This document shows positions 30,356 to 38,818 of a DNA stretch of 64,000 bases, piece by piece. The stretch is from Rhodocyclaceae bacterium (GTDB taxonomy: Bacteria > Pseudomonadota > Gammaproteobacteria > Burkholderiales > Rhodocyclaceae). The notes under the pieces are model-generated. The model ran no database searches and was not told the origin of the DNA. It saw only the letters and a list, made by a program, of their open reading frames with translations. Position numbers and translations under genes: made by a program. The stretch covers positions 414,741 through 478,740 of the forward strand of contig VMSX01000030.1 in NCBI GenBank assembly GCA_013791905.1, in the 5' to 3' direction. Position 1 is the first letter of the stretch. Every line of letters starts with the position of its first letter.

Positions 30356-31870
30356 ATGGCAATCCAGACTACCCTAAAGCTCGACCTGCCCGAGGCAGCG
30401 CAAGCCCCGTTCATGCGCCACCCGCTGCTGCGGCGCGCCGCCAGTCGCCGCCGCGAGTCGCTGCTCAGTATCTATTACGACACGCGCCAACTCACGCTGC
30501 GCCAGCAGGGCATCACCCTGCACCTGCGCAAGCATGGCACCGGATGGTTGCAGACGGTCAAGCACAATACCGACACGGTAGACGCACTCATCACGCAGCC
30601 AGAATGGGAAGTGCCCTATCCCAATCGCTTCGACTTCTCCGCGATCGATGCCGCGGCCGTGCGCCGCGTGCTGGAAAAGCCCAGAGTGGCGCAGGACCTC
30701 ACCGCCCTGTTCGAAACCAGCTTCCGCCGCACCATCTGGCAGTTGGAGCCGGCACACGGCACGACGCTGCTGGTAATACTCGACCACGGCTGGATCGCCT
30801 CGCGCGGCCGGCGGACGCCGCTCTCTGAGGTCGAGATCAAGCTGGTGAGCGGATCAAAGGCACAGCTCTACGCAGTGGCCTTCGCTCTCGCCGCGCGCAT
30901 TCCGCTGACGCCCGCGCTCATGTCCAAGGCCGCGCGCGGTTACCACTTGGCCAGCGACACCCGCCCCGCGCCGCTGCGCGCCACCGCCGCGTCCATCGCC
31001 GCCGCCGACCACCCATTGGCCGCCTTCCGCACCATCGCCCTCAACTGTTTGGCGCACCTGCATCACAACCACGCCGGCGCCCTGCTCGGCGACGATCCCG
31101 AGTATGTGCACCAGATGCGCGTGGCGACAAGGCGGCTCTTCGCGGCCCTGCGCATGTTCGCACCGGTGCTGCCGACGGAGTTCGCCGCGCAAATGGCGCC
31201 ACCCCTGCGCGAGCTGATGGCCACGCTCGGCCGCACCCGCGACTTCGACGTACTGCTGGCCGAGATCGTCGCCCCCGTCAGCGCGGCGCTCGCCGCCGAC
31301 TCGCGCATCTTGGCGCTGGCCGGCATCCTCGCCGACCGGCTCCATGCCACGCGCAATGAGACCGTCGCCTTCCTCGCGCGCCCCGGCTACGGTCACCTGC
31401 CGCTGCTGGCGGCTTCGCTGCTGCACGGCAAGGCCCTGGCCGAACCGGCGGCAGGCGAGCCCGCCCTCACCCTGCTCGATTTCGCCCAGCGCCGCCTGCG
31501 CAAACTGCAAGGGCGCACACATCTTCTGGCGGAACTCGCCCGCATCGACGATCCATCCTCGCTGCATGCCCTGCGCATCGCCATCAAGCGCCTGCGCTAC
31601 GCGCTCGAGTTCTTCGGCCCCTTGCTGCCCAAGCGTTCTTTCGCGACGGCGGCGCAGCGACTGGCAATGCTGCAGGACAAGCTCGGCCAGCTCAGCGACT
31701 TGGCCAACGCCGGAACGGTACTGATGGCCTGCGCCGGTGCCAACCCAGATCTGCGCGAGGCGGTGGCGCTGATCGGCGGCTGGCACGGTCCGCGCCACGC
31801 CGCGCTACTCGGCGCGGTACCCGAGCAACTGAAGGCAGTCGCTGCGCTGCGCCTGCCGAAACTCAAATAA
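30356..31870 (+). CDS. CYTH-CHAD domain protein (inorganic triphosphatase family)
   Basis: A 504-residue two-domain protein. The CYTH domain (about 1-200) has SIYYDTRQLTLRQQGITLHLR and EVEIKLVSGS; the CHAD domain (about 215-490) has the conserved His helices VHQMRVATRRLFAALRMF and LHALRIAIKRLRYALEFF, a fold known to bind polyphosphate. Family members such as YgiF hydrolyse inorganic triphosphate. The N-terminal ExExK signature is not intact: the sequence reads QTTLK, so both metal-binding Glu are replaced and catalysis is doubtful. A perfect Pho box upstream fits a role in phosphate or polyphosphate handling. Confidence 0.88.
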   Translation: MAIQTTLKLDLPEAAQAPFMRHPLLRRAASRRRESLLSIYYDTRQLTLRQQGITLHLRKHGTGWLQTVKHNTDTVDALITQPEWEVPYPNRFDFSAIDAAAVRRVLEKPRVAQDLTALFETSFRRTIWQLEPAHGTTLLVILDHGWIASRGRRTPLSEVEIKLVSGSKAQLYAVAFALAARIPLTPALMSKAARGYHLASDTRPAPLRATAASIAAADHPLAAFRTIALNCLAHLHHNHAGALLGDDPEYVHQMRVATRRLFAALRMFAPVLPTEFAAQMAPPLRELMATLGRTRDFDVLLAEIVAPVSAALAADSRILALAGILADRLHATRNETVAFLARPGYGHLPLLAASLLHGKALAEPAAGEPALTLLDFAQRRLRKLQGRTHLLAELARIDDPSSLHALRIAIKRLRYALEFFGPLLPKRSFATAAQRLAMLQDKLGQLSDLANAGTVLMACAGANPDLREAVALIGGWHGPRHAALLGAVPEQLKAVAALRLPKLK

Positions 31871-31960
31871 CCGCCGGCCCGCCGCCCGCCGCCATCTCGC
31901 CGCCCACGCGCACCGCGTCATCGCCCCCGTCGGCGGCGCGCCGCGCCCGGATTAATGTAA

Positions 31961-31978
31961 CTGTAACCTCGCCGTCAT
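31961..31978 (+). promoter_or_regulatory. Pho box upstream of the GT4-plcP pair
   Basis: CTGTAAC-CTCG-CCGTCAT fits the PhoB half-site pattern (7/7 and 6/7), and GTGTCGC eleven bases further could be a third half-site. It lies about 30-35 bp before the GTG/ATG start of the glycosyltransferase, so the leader would be very short. Confidence 0.68.
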
Positions 31979-32007
31979 CGTCGTGTCGCACGGCGCCCGC
32001 AGCATGT

Positions 32008-33180
32008 GTGATCATGCGCATCGCCCTTGTCACCGAGACCTACCCGCCCGAAGTTAACGGCGTCGCCATGACACTGGGGCGACTTGCCGATGGCCTGCGC
32101 CAGCGCGGCCACACCCTGCACCTGGTGCGTCCGCGCCAGGTACGTGGGGAACAGCCGGCGATGACGGCCGACTTGCGCGAGATGCTGGTAGGCAGCCTGC
32201 CGCTGCCGCGCTACCCAGGCCTGCGTTTTGGCCTGCCGGCGCACGGTGCGCTGCTCAAGTCCTGGCGCGAACAGCGGCCGGACATCGTCCATGTCGCCAC
32301 CGAAGGACCGCTGGGCTGGTCGGCGCTGACTGCGGCGCGGCGGCTCGACCTGCCGATCAGCTCGAGCTTTCATACCAATTTCGACGCCTACAGCGGCCAC
32401 TACGGCATCGGCTGGATGCGTGGCAGCATCGAGCGCTACCTGCGCCACTTCCACAACCGCAGCCAGGTCACGCTGGTGCCGACGCAGGAGATCGTGCGCC
32501 GTCTCACCAGCGCCGACTTTCAAAATTTGAAGGTGATGGCGCGCGGCGTCGACACCCAGCTCTTCAATCCGCAACGCCGCTCCGCAGCGTTGCGCCAGCA
32601 ATGGGGCGCGGACGCGAACACGCTGGTCGTCGCCACGGTCGGCCGACTGGCGGCCGAAAAGAATCTGGACCTCGCCGTCTTTGCCTTCGACGCGCTGCAC
32701 CGGGCGTACCCGAATTCCCGGCTGTTGTTTGTTGGCGACGGCCCGCAAAAGTCAGCGCTGGCGGCACGCCACCCCGAGCACATCTTTGCCGGCATGCGCC
32801 ACGGCGAGGATCTCGCCGCGCACTACGCCTCGGCCGACATCTTCCTGCTCCCCAGTCTCACCGAGACCTACGGCAACGTCACGCTCGAGGCCATGGCCAG
32901 CGGACTCGGTGTCGTCGCCTACGCCAGCGCCGCCGCCCTTGATCTGATCGACGACGGCCGCAACGGACTACTGGCACCCCCCGGCGACGAACAGCGTTTC
33001 ATCGGCGCGGCCATTTCGCTCGCTGGCAACGCAGGCCTGCTCGCCCGCCTGCGCCTGCGCGCCCCGGCGCGCGTGTCGCGCCTCGGCTGGGATGCGATTC
33101 ACGACACCTTCGCCGACATTCTCGAAGACCTTGCACTGATTCACTCACGCAGGAGGCATCGTGCCGTAGTGAAACCATGA
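32008..33180 (+). CDS. Agt-like GT4 glycosyltransferase (predicted lipid remodelling)
   Basis: A 390-residue GT-B family 4 glycosyltransferase. It opens with RIALVTETYPPEVNGVAMTL, has SSSFHTNFDAYSGHYG in the acceptor domain, VATVGRLAAEKNLDL at the domain interface, and SLTETYGNVTLEAMASGLGVVAY in the donor-binding domain. Start is GTG 32008 or, more simply, ATG 32014. It overlaps the PlcP-like gene by four bases (ATGA). This gene pair matches the known Agt-PlcP lipid-renovation pair, in which PlcP frees diacylglycerol from phospholipid and Agt glycosylates it under phosphate starvation. The sugar cannot be told from sequence. Confidence 0.8.
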   Translation: MIMRIALVTETYPPEVNGVAMTLGRLADGLRQRGHTLHLVRPRQVRGEQPAMTADLREMLVGSLPLPRYPGLRFGLPAHGALLKSWREQRPDIVHVATEGPLGWSALTAARRLDLPISSSFHTNFDAYSGHYGIGWMRGSIERYLRHFHNRSQVTLVPTQEIVRRLTSADFQNLKVMARGVDTQLFNPQRRSAALRQQWGADANTLVVATVGRLAAEKNLDLAVFAFDALHRAYPNSRLLFVGDGPQKSALAARHPEHIFAGMRHGEDLAAHYASADIFLLPSLTETYGNVTLEAMASGLGVVAYASAAALDLIDDGRNGLLAPPGDEQRFIGAAISLAGNAGLLARLRLRAPARVSRLGWDAIHDTFADILEDLALIHSRRRHRAVVKP

Positions 33181-34040
33181 CCCGGAGAGTCCGCGCCATC
33201 TTCCTCTCTGACATCCACCTCGGCACGCGTGGCTGCCAGGCCGAGCGCCTGCTCGACTTCCTGCGCGACCACGAGGCCGAATACCTGTTCCTGGTCGGCG
33301 ACATCATCGATTTCTGGGTCATGAACCGCGGCATCCAGTGGTCGGCGGCGCAGAACACCGTGGTGCAGAAGCTGCTGCGCCGCGCCCGCCACGGCGAAAA
33401 GATCTTTCTCATCCCAGGCAACCACGACGAGGCGCTGCGCGAATACCTCGACATGAACTTCGGCGGCATCCAGGTGGTGGGCGAATACATCCACGCCGCC
33501 GCCGACGGCCGACGTTACTTGCTGATCCACGGCGACGAGTTCGACCAAGTGACGCGCCATCATCGCTGGGTTGCGATGCTCGGCGACATCGCCTACAACG
33601 GGCTGGTGCGGATCAATGCCTGGCTGTCGTGGCTGCGGCGCCGCTTCAACCGTCCCGGCTACTGGTCGCTCGCCGGCTATGCCAAGCGCAAGGTCAAGAC
33701 GGCGGTGAGCTTCATTTTCGACTTCGAGGACTCGGTGATCCGCGCCGCGCGCGAACGCGGCGTCGATGGCGTGATCTGCGGCCACATCCACAGCGCGACC
33801 ATCCGCGAAGCCAACGGTATCACCTACCTCAACTGCGGCGACTGGGTCGACAGCTGCACGGCCATCGTCGAGCATCTTGACGGCCGCATGGAGCTAATCC
33901 ACTACCATGCAGCGGCGCCGCAGCACCTGCCGCAAGCAGTGATCGCGCCATCGAGAGAACCACCGTCCCGATCGCCGCGCCCGCGGCCGCGCGAAGTGGA
34001 GTCGGCCATCGCGGCGGTGGCCGACAGTGCGATCAGATAG
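33177..34040 (+). CDS. plcP: PlcP-like metallophosphoesterase
   Basis: A 287-residue calcineurin-like phosphoesterase of the LpxH/PlcP group (COG2908 type). Metal ligands are in FLSDIHLGTRG, VGDIIDFW, IPGNHDE, LIHGDEFD and GHIHSATI. The GCQAERLLDFLRDHEAEYLF stretch and overlap with a GT4 gene favour PlcP (phospholipase C-like, phosphate starvation) over the lipid A enzyme LpxH. No signal peptide; it probably acts at the cytoplasmic face of the inner membrane. A low-complexity Pro/Arg tail follows the domain. A Pho box precedes the pair. Confidence 0.78.
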   Translation: MTRRVRAIFLSDIHLGTRGCQAERLLDFLRDHEAEYLFLVGDIIDFWVMNRGIQWSAAQNTVVQKLLRRARHGEKIFLIPGNHDEALREYLDMNFGGIQVVGEYIHAAADGRRYLLIHGDEFDQVTRHHRWVAMLGDIAYNGLVRINAWLSWLRRRFNRPGYWSLAGYAKRKVKTAVSFIFDFEDSVIRAARERGVDGVICGHIHSATIREANGITYLNCGDWVDSCTAIVEHLDGRMELIHYHAAAPQHLPQAVIAPSREPPSRSPRPRPREVESAIAAVADSAIR

Positions 34041-34103
34041 GCGAAGCGACGGCCTGCGGAATCCTCGATGGCATGACCGAAGGTGATCTTGATTGGAATA
34101 GAT

Positions 34104-34961
34104 TCACCTGGTTACCGCCAGCAGGGCCAGCCCGAGACATATCACTGCAATGCCCGCCAGCCGCATGCGCCAGTGGGCGCGCTCGCGGAACAGGGAAATA
34201 GACAGGATGCCGGCAATGACAATGCCAGCGTTGGTGAAGGTCACCACCACGGCGGCGGGCAGATCGCGCATGGCGTGGATCACCAGGGCGTAGGCCAGGC
34301 CGATGCTGCCCCCCGCAATCAACAGATAAGGCAGCCGGGGCGCGCGTTGCGGCCGCCACGCGCCGTGCTTCAGGCGCATTTGCAGGGTCAGCGCGAGGAA
34401 CGAAGCCGTGTAGCCGACGGTCACGAAGCCGACTAGGCTGCCGAAGGTGGGCAGATAAGCCGTCGCCGCCTTGTCGCTCAGGGAATAGACGCTGGTCGCC
34501 AGCGCCGCAACCAGCGCCAGCGGCAAGGCCGCGAAGCCGTCCTTGCGCCACGCCGTGCCGGCCAGCAGCATGAGCCCCGCAACGCTGATCAGCATCGCGC
34601 CCCAGGCGGACAAACCCAGGGATTCGCCGAAGAACAGCACGCTCCACAATCCAATCAGCAGCGGCGAACTACGCACGAGGGGGTAAACCAGCGCCACCGG
34701 CGCGTGCGCATAGGCGCGGTTGAGTGCAAGAAAGTAGAGCGTATTGCCGCTGGCCGACACCAGCAGAAAAACCAGCAGTTCCCGGCTCCAGATCGCCTCG
34801 CTCGCCAGCGCGTAAAGTCCCCACAGGCCGAGCGTCGCGCAATGAAGCGCCAACGCCCACCACAGCATATGGGTTTGGGCGCCCTGGTATCGAACCAGCA
34901 GGTTCCACGTCACATGCATCGCCACCGACCCGCCGATAGCCAGATACGCTTGTTCGAGCAC
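34104..34961 (-). CDS. EamA/DMT family transporter
   Basis: A 285-residue inner-membrane protein with ten predicted helices in two EamA repeats (ALNRAYAHAPVALVYPLVRSSPLLIG in the first, IHAMRDLPAAVVVTFTNAGIVIAG in the second). Substrate unknown. The start is taken as GTG 34961 (VLEQAYLAIGGSVAMHVTWN), six bases after the stop of the truncated phnP; more distal in-frame starts would read into phnP. It is the last gene of the accessory phosphonate operon, so it may export or import a phosphonate-related metabolite. Confidence 0.72.
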   Translation of the reverse strand: MLEQAYLAIGGSVAMHVTWNLLVRYQGAQTHMLWWALALHCATLGLWGLYALASEAIWSRELLVFLLVSASGNTLYFLALNRAYAHAPVALVYPLVRSSPLLIGLWSVLFFGESLGLSAWGAMLISVAGLMLLAGTAWRKDGFAALPLALVAALATSVYSLSDKAATAYLPTFGSLVGFVTVGYTASFLALTLQMRLKHGAWRPQRAPRLPYLLIAGGSIGLAYALVIHAMRDLPAAVVVTFTNAGIVIAGILSISLFRERAHWRMRLAGIAVICLGLALLAVTR

Positions 34962-34966
34962 TGTGC

Positions 34967-35623
34967 TTACCGCGCCGGCATGCCGGAGGAAAGGTCGATA
35001 ACGTCGCCGTCGCGGGCAACGCATACCTGCGTCGGCAACGAGCGCCCGTTATCTTTCAGCCAGGCGTCCAGTTCATGACCGACATGGGTCAGCCAGGCGC
35101 GTTGCGGCCGGACCGCCGCGATGACCGCCAGGGCCAGGGTAAGATCGTTGTGGTTTTTCGAGGCGACGGACAGGGGCGAAGGGGAGCAATCGATCACCAA
35201 TGCCGCAGGCTGCCAGTCGCGCAGGAACGCCTCGGTCCGGGGCGGCAGCCCGGCGGTGTCGGTGAGATAGGCGATCCTGCCGCCCTGGTGTTCAAGACAG
35301 TAGCCCAGCGTGACTTTCGAGTGGATCAGGGGCACCGGCGTGATGGTTACCGCCTCCTCGCGCAAAGTTTCGAATTTCCGCACCGGCCGGAAATCCAGCA
35401 GCCCCGGGTTTTTGTACAGATCGGCGCAACCTTCCGAATCCGGCGGGCAATAAGTTGGAATCCGCTTCCCCAATCCCCAGCACAAATGGAACAGCCCCTG
35501 CACATGGTCGGGGTGAAAGTGGGTCAGCAAAATCGCTGGAAAATCGCCCGATGCAAAGCGCTCCGCAAGATTCATCAAGCCGGCATCGACAAGCAGCCGC
35601 ATTGCGCTTGTCGGCCTGGGCAC
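34967..35623 (-). pseudogene. phnP: N-terminally truncated phnP (phosphoribosyl cyclic phosphodiesterase)
   Basis: Encodes most of PhnP, the metallo-beta-lactamase-fold enzyme that opens 5-phosphoribosyl 1,2-cyclic phosphate in the C-P lyase pathway. The metal motif THFHPDHVQGL and later Asp/His residues (LTDTAG, DCSPSP, THVGHE) are present. The first about 45-50 residues, which in the family carry the Gly-rich start and the Cys cluster of a structural zinc site, are missing. Upstream, the reading runs in another frame into the 5' part of a phnM gene. Possible restarts are GTG 35623 or ATG 35602 (MRLLVDAGL), so a shortened protein could still be made, but full activity is doubtful. Confidence 0.75.
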
Positions 35624-35864
35624 AGGCGAAGTCGAGCGGAAAGTGTACGTTCGGGCGCGGTTCGACTTCCTTTTCCAGGGCGTCGCAATGCAGGTCGATC
35701 ATGCCGGGGATCAGCGTCTTGCCACGCCGGTCGATGCTTTGCGCACCGTTGTCCGATGCGGGGTTGATGGCGACGATGACGTCGTCTTCGATCAGCAGCG
35801 TGGCGTCTTCGAGCACGGCGTCGCGGAGCACCACGCGGGCGCCGGTAAGATAGCGCTTGTTCAT
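35590..35864 (-). pseudogene. phnM: phnM 5' fragment fused to phnP by deletion
   Basis: The ATG at 35864 overlaps the preceding dehydrogenase stop (ATGA) and starts a good PhnM N-terminus: NKRYLTGARVVLRDAVLEDA, TLIPGMIDLHCDALEKEVEP, FPLDFACAQADKRNAA. After about 91 codons homology ends exactly where PhnP homology begins in a different frame. About three quarters of phnM, including its metal ligands beyond the first HxD-like motif, and the start of phnP are gone. This is a clean deletion scar. Two complete phnM genes exist at 44221 and 51262. Confidence 0.8.
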
Positions 35865-36781
35865 GCGAGCTTCTGCTTTGCTGAGGATGTCTGTTTGCCG
35901 CCGACCTCGATACCGGCGATGGTTTCCATGGCACGAATCACCGCGGCCAGGTGCTCCCCGCCATGCCCCAGGCTTGCTGCCTCCTGATATACCTGCCGTG
36001 CGAGTGCCGGCAACAACAGGCGCACACCGTTCTCGCCGGCCATTTGCAATGCACAGTCGAGATCCTTGATGATGCCATCCACGGTGAACGCCGCCGTGAA
36101 GTCTCGCGGCAGGATCGCTTCTGGCACGGAACGGTCGAGCGCACGGCACTGGCCGGAACTGAGTTGCAGGACTTCGAACAGCCTCTGCGGATCAAGCCCC
36201 ATTCGTGTTCCCATGACCATGGCCTCCGCCACCAGCACATGGGCCGCGCCGGTCAGGATCTGGTTGCACAGCTTGGCCGCATTGCCGGCGCCCACCGCTC
36301 CCATGTGGAAAATGTTGCGGCCGAAGACCTGCAAAACTGGGCGAAGTTGCTCCAGCACTGTCGCATCACCGCCAACCATGACGGCCAGAGTGCCCGTTTC
36401 CGCACCGCGCGGCCCGCCGCTGATCGGCGCATCCAGGAAGGCTACATTTATCGCTGCCAGGGCAGCCGCGATTTTCAGGCTGACGGCCGGATGCGTGGTG
36501 CTGGTGTCGACACAAGTTTGGCCGCTGCGCGCACCGGCCAGCACACCATGGGGGCCAAGATAGATTTGCTCGATTTCGGCCGGACTCATCACGCAGGTCA
36601 CCAGAATATCTGCCGCAGCCATGGCTGCGGCCGGGGTGTCCGCCGCTGTCGCGCCGAGGGCGACCAGGCGTTCGACGGCCCCCTGGCTGCGATTGTGCGC
36701 AGTCACCCGATACCCTGCCTTGAGCAGGTTCTGTGCCATCGGGAAGCCCATGCGCCCCAGGCCGATAAAACCTATTTTCAT
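35861..36781 (-). CDS. NAD(P)-dependent beta-hydroxyacid dehydrogenase
   Basis: A 306-residue member of the 3-hydroxyisobutyrate / tartronate-semialdehyde reductase family. Rossmann motif FIGLGRMGFPMAQNLLKAGY at the N-terminus, substrate loop DAPISGGPRGAETGTL around 120, and catalytic Lys in GNAAKLCNQIL around 170. Substrate unknown. Its position between phnN and the phnM remnant, with close spacing on both sides, suggests a role in metabolising a phosphonate-derived carbon skeleton; this is not a standard phn gene. Confidence 0.82.
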   Translation of the reverse strand: MKIGFIGLGRMGFPMAQNLLKAGYRVTAHNRSQGAVERLVALGATAADTPAAAMAAADILVTCVMSPAEIEQIYLGPHGVLAGARSGQTCVDTSTTHPAVSLKIAAALAAINVAFLDAPISGGPRGAETGTLAVMVGGDATVLEQLRPVLQVFGRNIFHMGAVGAGNAAKLCNQILTGAAHVLVAEAMVMGTRMGLDPQRLFEVLQLSSGQCRALDRSVPEAILPRDFTAAFTVDGIIKDLDCALQMAGENGVRLLLPALARQVYQEAASLGHGGEHLAAVIRAMETIAGIEVGGKQTSSAKQKLA

Positions 36782-36786
36782 ATTTC

Positions 36787-37350
36787 CTATCCTTCAGTGA
36801 CGGCTTGTCGATGCGTTTGCAAAGCATCGACTAAGGCATGGCCAGCAGCCACCAGGCTGTCGTCGTTGCTGATTTCAATGACCGGCAATCCTTCCGGCAG
36901 GGGCGGCTGGTGAGCGATACGGGCAATGATTTCATCGGTGCTTTCCCGGCGACGCTGCGCCAGCCGCTGGGCGAGTGCTGCCGGACTGGCGGTGATGGCG
37001 ATTACCCGCATGCCCGGATAGCACTGGCGCGCCACGGGCAGATGCTCCCGGGAACCATTGAGCACCACCGTGTAACCTGCGCGCAACCAGGCATCAATCT
37101 CGCGGTCAATGCCATAACGCAGGCCGTGGCTATCCCAATGCAAGGCGAAACGTTCGGCGGCAAGCCGGTCTGCAAACTCGTCACGACTCAAGGCATGGTG
37201 ATCCTCACCCCCCGCCGTCGCCGGTCGGGTGATGTGACGACGCACAAAACGAAAATCCTGATTATTTTCCAGGGACGACCGGGCATGGGCCAGCAAGCTG
37301 TCCTTGCCCACCCCGGAGGGGCCGACAACGAATATCAGGCACCCGGTCAT
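36787..37350 (-). CDS. phnN: Ribose 1,5-bisphosphokinase PhnN
   Basis: Makes PRPP from ribose 1,5-bisphosphate in the C-P lyase pathway. 187 residues, guanylate-kinase-like fold with P-loop VGPSGVGKDSLL near the N-terminus and FVRRHITRPATAGGEDHHAL following, as in PhnN. The ATG at 37350 overlaps the stop of the upstream 2H phosphoesterase by four bases; five bases separate its stop from the dehydrogenase start. Confidence 0.93.
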   Translation of the reverse strand: MTGCLIFVVGPSGVGKDSLLAHARSSLENNQDFRFVRRHITRPATAGGEDHHALSRDEFADRLAAERFALHWDSHGLRYGIDREIDAWLRAGYTVVLNGSREHLPVARQCYPGMRVIAITASPAALAQRLAQRRRESTDEIIARIAHQPPLPEGLPVIEISNDDSLVAAGHALVDALQTHRQAVTEG

Positions 37351-38045
37351 GCAACGCTACTACCGGCGAAGGGGAAGCGTCGTACCAAGCGAAATGGCGC
37401 TTGTGGAAAAGGTTCCACGTAAAGTGCCAGACCATCGACGCGACATGGCTGCAGCAATGCGCTGGAGAAATGATCGACCAGCCAGGGAAGCAGCCGGGCA
37501 CGCAGGTCCGGCGTCGTAACCTGAAACAGCGTGATGTGAAAACGGAAATCTTCAAAGACATGGGGATATCCCCAGTTTGCAATATGCATACGCGCCTTGG
37601 CACCAAGGGTTTCCGGACGACGCCGGGCGAGTTCGGCAGCATCCGGCGGCGCACGAAAATCGTCAAACTCCGTGACGCAGGCGTCTGCCAGGGCGTGCAG
37701 TTCGGCGCTGGGCTGACGCATTTGCAAGGCAATGAAGCCATCCAGCACCGTCACTTCCAGCAGCGGCAAATCAAATGACTGACGGGCAGAGGAAAATTCA
37801 GTGAGGCGCCCCGCGAGATCCGACTCTTTGCATACCTCGGCAAGCCGGAAAGGCGCTTTGAGCGTGGCATGTAACCCGTAGCGGCGCGGCGCGGCGGTGA
37901 AAGTAGCAACTTCTACGGGAGTGAAACCGGGAACACCTGGCTGGATCAGGACATCGCCCGTGTCAGGATCACGCCCTAGCCAGCGGTTACCCAACGCCCA
38001 CAGGGGGTGGCTGGCGGCTGGGGAAAAATACACGGCATAACGCAT
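37347..38045 (-). CDS. DUF1045 phosphonate-operon protein (2H phosphoesterase fold)
   Basis: A 232-residue protein of the DUF1045 / TIGR03223 family found in phn operons. Two HxT motifs, GLHATLKAPF (about residue 60) and FHITLFQ (about 170), are the hallmark of the 2H phosphoesterase superfamily, which acts on cyclic phosphate bonds. It is the first gene of the accessory minus-strand phn operon. The function is not established; since phnP is damaged here, it is one candidate for cyclic ribose phosphate opening. Confidence 0.85.
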   Translation of the reverse strand: MRYAVYFSPAASHPLWALGNRWLGRDPDTGDVLIQPGVPGFTPVEVATFTAAPRRYGLHATLKAPFRLAEVCKESDLAGRLTEFSSARQSFDLPLLEVTVLDGFIALQMRQPSAELHALADACVTEFDDFRAPPDAAELARRRPETLGAKARMHIANWGYPHVFEDFRFHITLFQVTTPDLRARLLPWLVDHFSSALLQPCRVDGLALYVEPFPQAPFRLVRRFPFAGSSVA

Positions 38046-38085
38046 TAACGGAGTGTAAGCGGCCTATGTGACAGTTTTATGTAGA

Positions 38086-38095
38086 TGTCTAGACA
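38086..38095. promoter_or_regulatory. Candidate PhnF operator (accessory operon)
   Basis: TGTCTAGACA, a perfect 10-bp palindrome, lies in the 102-bp divergent gap between the 2H phosphoesterase operon and the hexapeptide transferase. The same core (TGTATAGACA) occurs before phnG. GntR/HutC repressors bind short palindromes of this type. Confidence 0.5.
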
Positions 38096-38147
38096 GCGCA
38101 ATGATTTCCTTCTAGCATGGACGCGGAATTTATCAGGAGACTCCGCC

Positions 38148-38795
38148 ATGCGCCACTTTCACATCGCCGCCCACAACCTTCCGCCTGCCGTCCGCCTCGG
38201 GGAAGCGCCCACGCTGTCGCCTTCCGCCATTGTGCGCGACTGCCATTTTGGGCGTTATACCCAAGTGGGCGATCAATCGAGCCTCGACGACTGCATGCTG
38301 GATGACTACTCCTATCTTCAGCACTACTGCGACCTGAAGTCCACGGACGTTGGCAAGTTCGCCAACATCGCCTCGATGGTTCGCGTCAACCCCGGCTTTC
38401 ATCCGCTGGAACGGCCGACCCTGCATCATTTCACTTACCGTCGGGCCATGTTCGGCATGGCAGACACTGACGATGCGGATTTTTTCGCGTGGCGCCGCCG
38501 GCAACGCGTGAGCATCGGACACGACACCTGGATCGGCCATGGGGTGGTGATCATGCCCGGCATCCGCATCGGCAACGGCGCGGTGGTGGGTAGCAATTCG
38601 GTGGTGACCAAGGACGTGCCGGCCTATGCGATCGTCGCCGGCGCCCCGGCCAAACTGATCCGCCAGCGCTTTCCCAGGGCGATCGCTGCGGCCATCGAGG
38701 CCACGGCATGGTGGGATTGGGATCACGAAACCTTGGCCGAACGCATGGCCGACTTCAACGATCTGCGCAGTTTCCTTGCCAAGTACGCACCCTGA
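38148..38795 (+). CDS. Hexapeptide-repeat acetyltransferase of phosphonate operon
   Basis: A 215-residue left-handed beta-helix acyltransferase of the XAT group often found in phn loci (TIGR03308-like). Hexapeptide repeats run from SPSAIVRDCHFGRYTQVGD through VSIGHDTWIGHGVVIMPGIR to IGNGAVVGSNSVVTKDVPAY, followed by AIVAGAPAKLIRQRF. ATG 38148 has AGGAG eight bases upstream; the in-frame ATG at 38085 would place the operator palindrome inside the gene. It may acetylate an aminophosphonate or sugar intermediate. Confidence 0.83.
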   Translation: MRHFHIAAHNLPPAVRLGEAPTLSPSAIVRDCHFGRYTQVGDQSSLDDCMLDDYSYLQHYCDLKSTDVGKFANIASMVRVNPGFHPLERPTLHHFTYRRAMFGMADTDDADFFAWRRRQRVSIGHDTWIGHGVVIMPGIRIGNGAVVGSNSVVTKDVPAYAIVAGAPAKLIRQRFPRAIAAAIEATAWWDWDHETLAERMADFNDLRSFLAKYAP

Positions 38796-38818
38796 TTCGC
38801 ACCCGGCTTCCCGCGTGC

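Noticed and set aside
32747-32770. Possible further copy of the 25-bp repeat in the second GT4 gene
   Set aside because: It encodes QKSALAARHPE, which fits the normal glycosyltransferase sequence at that position, and it has several mismatches. Chance similarity is more likely.
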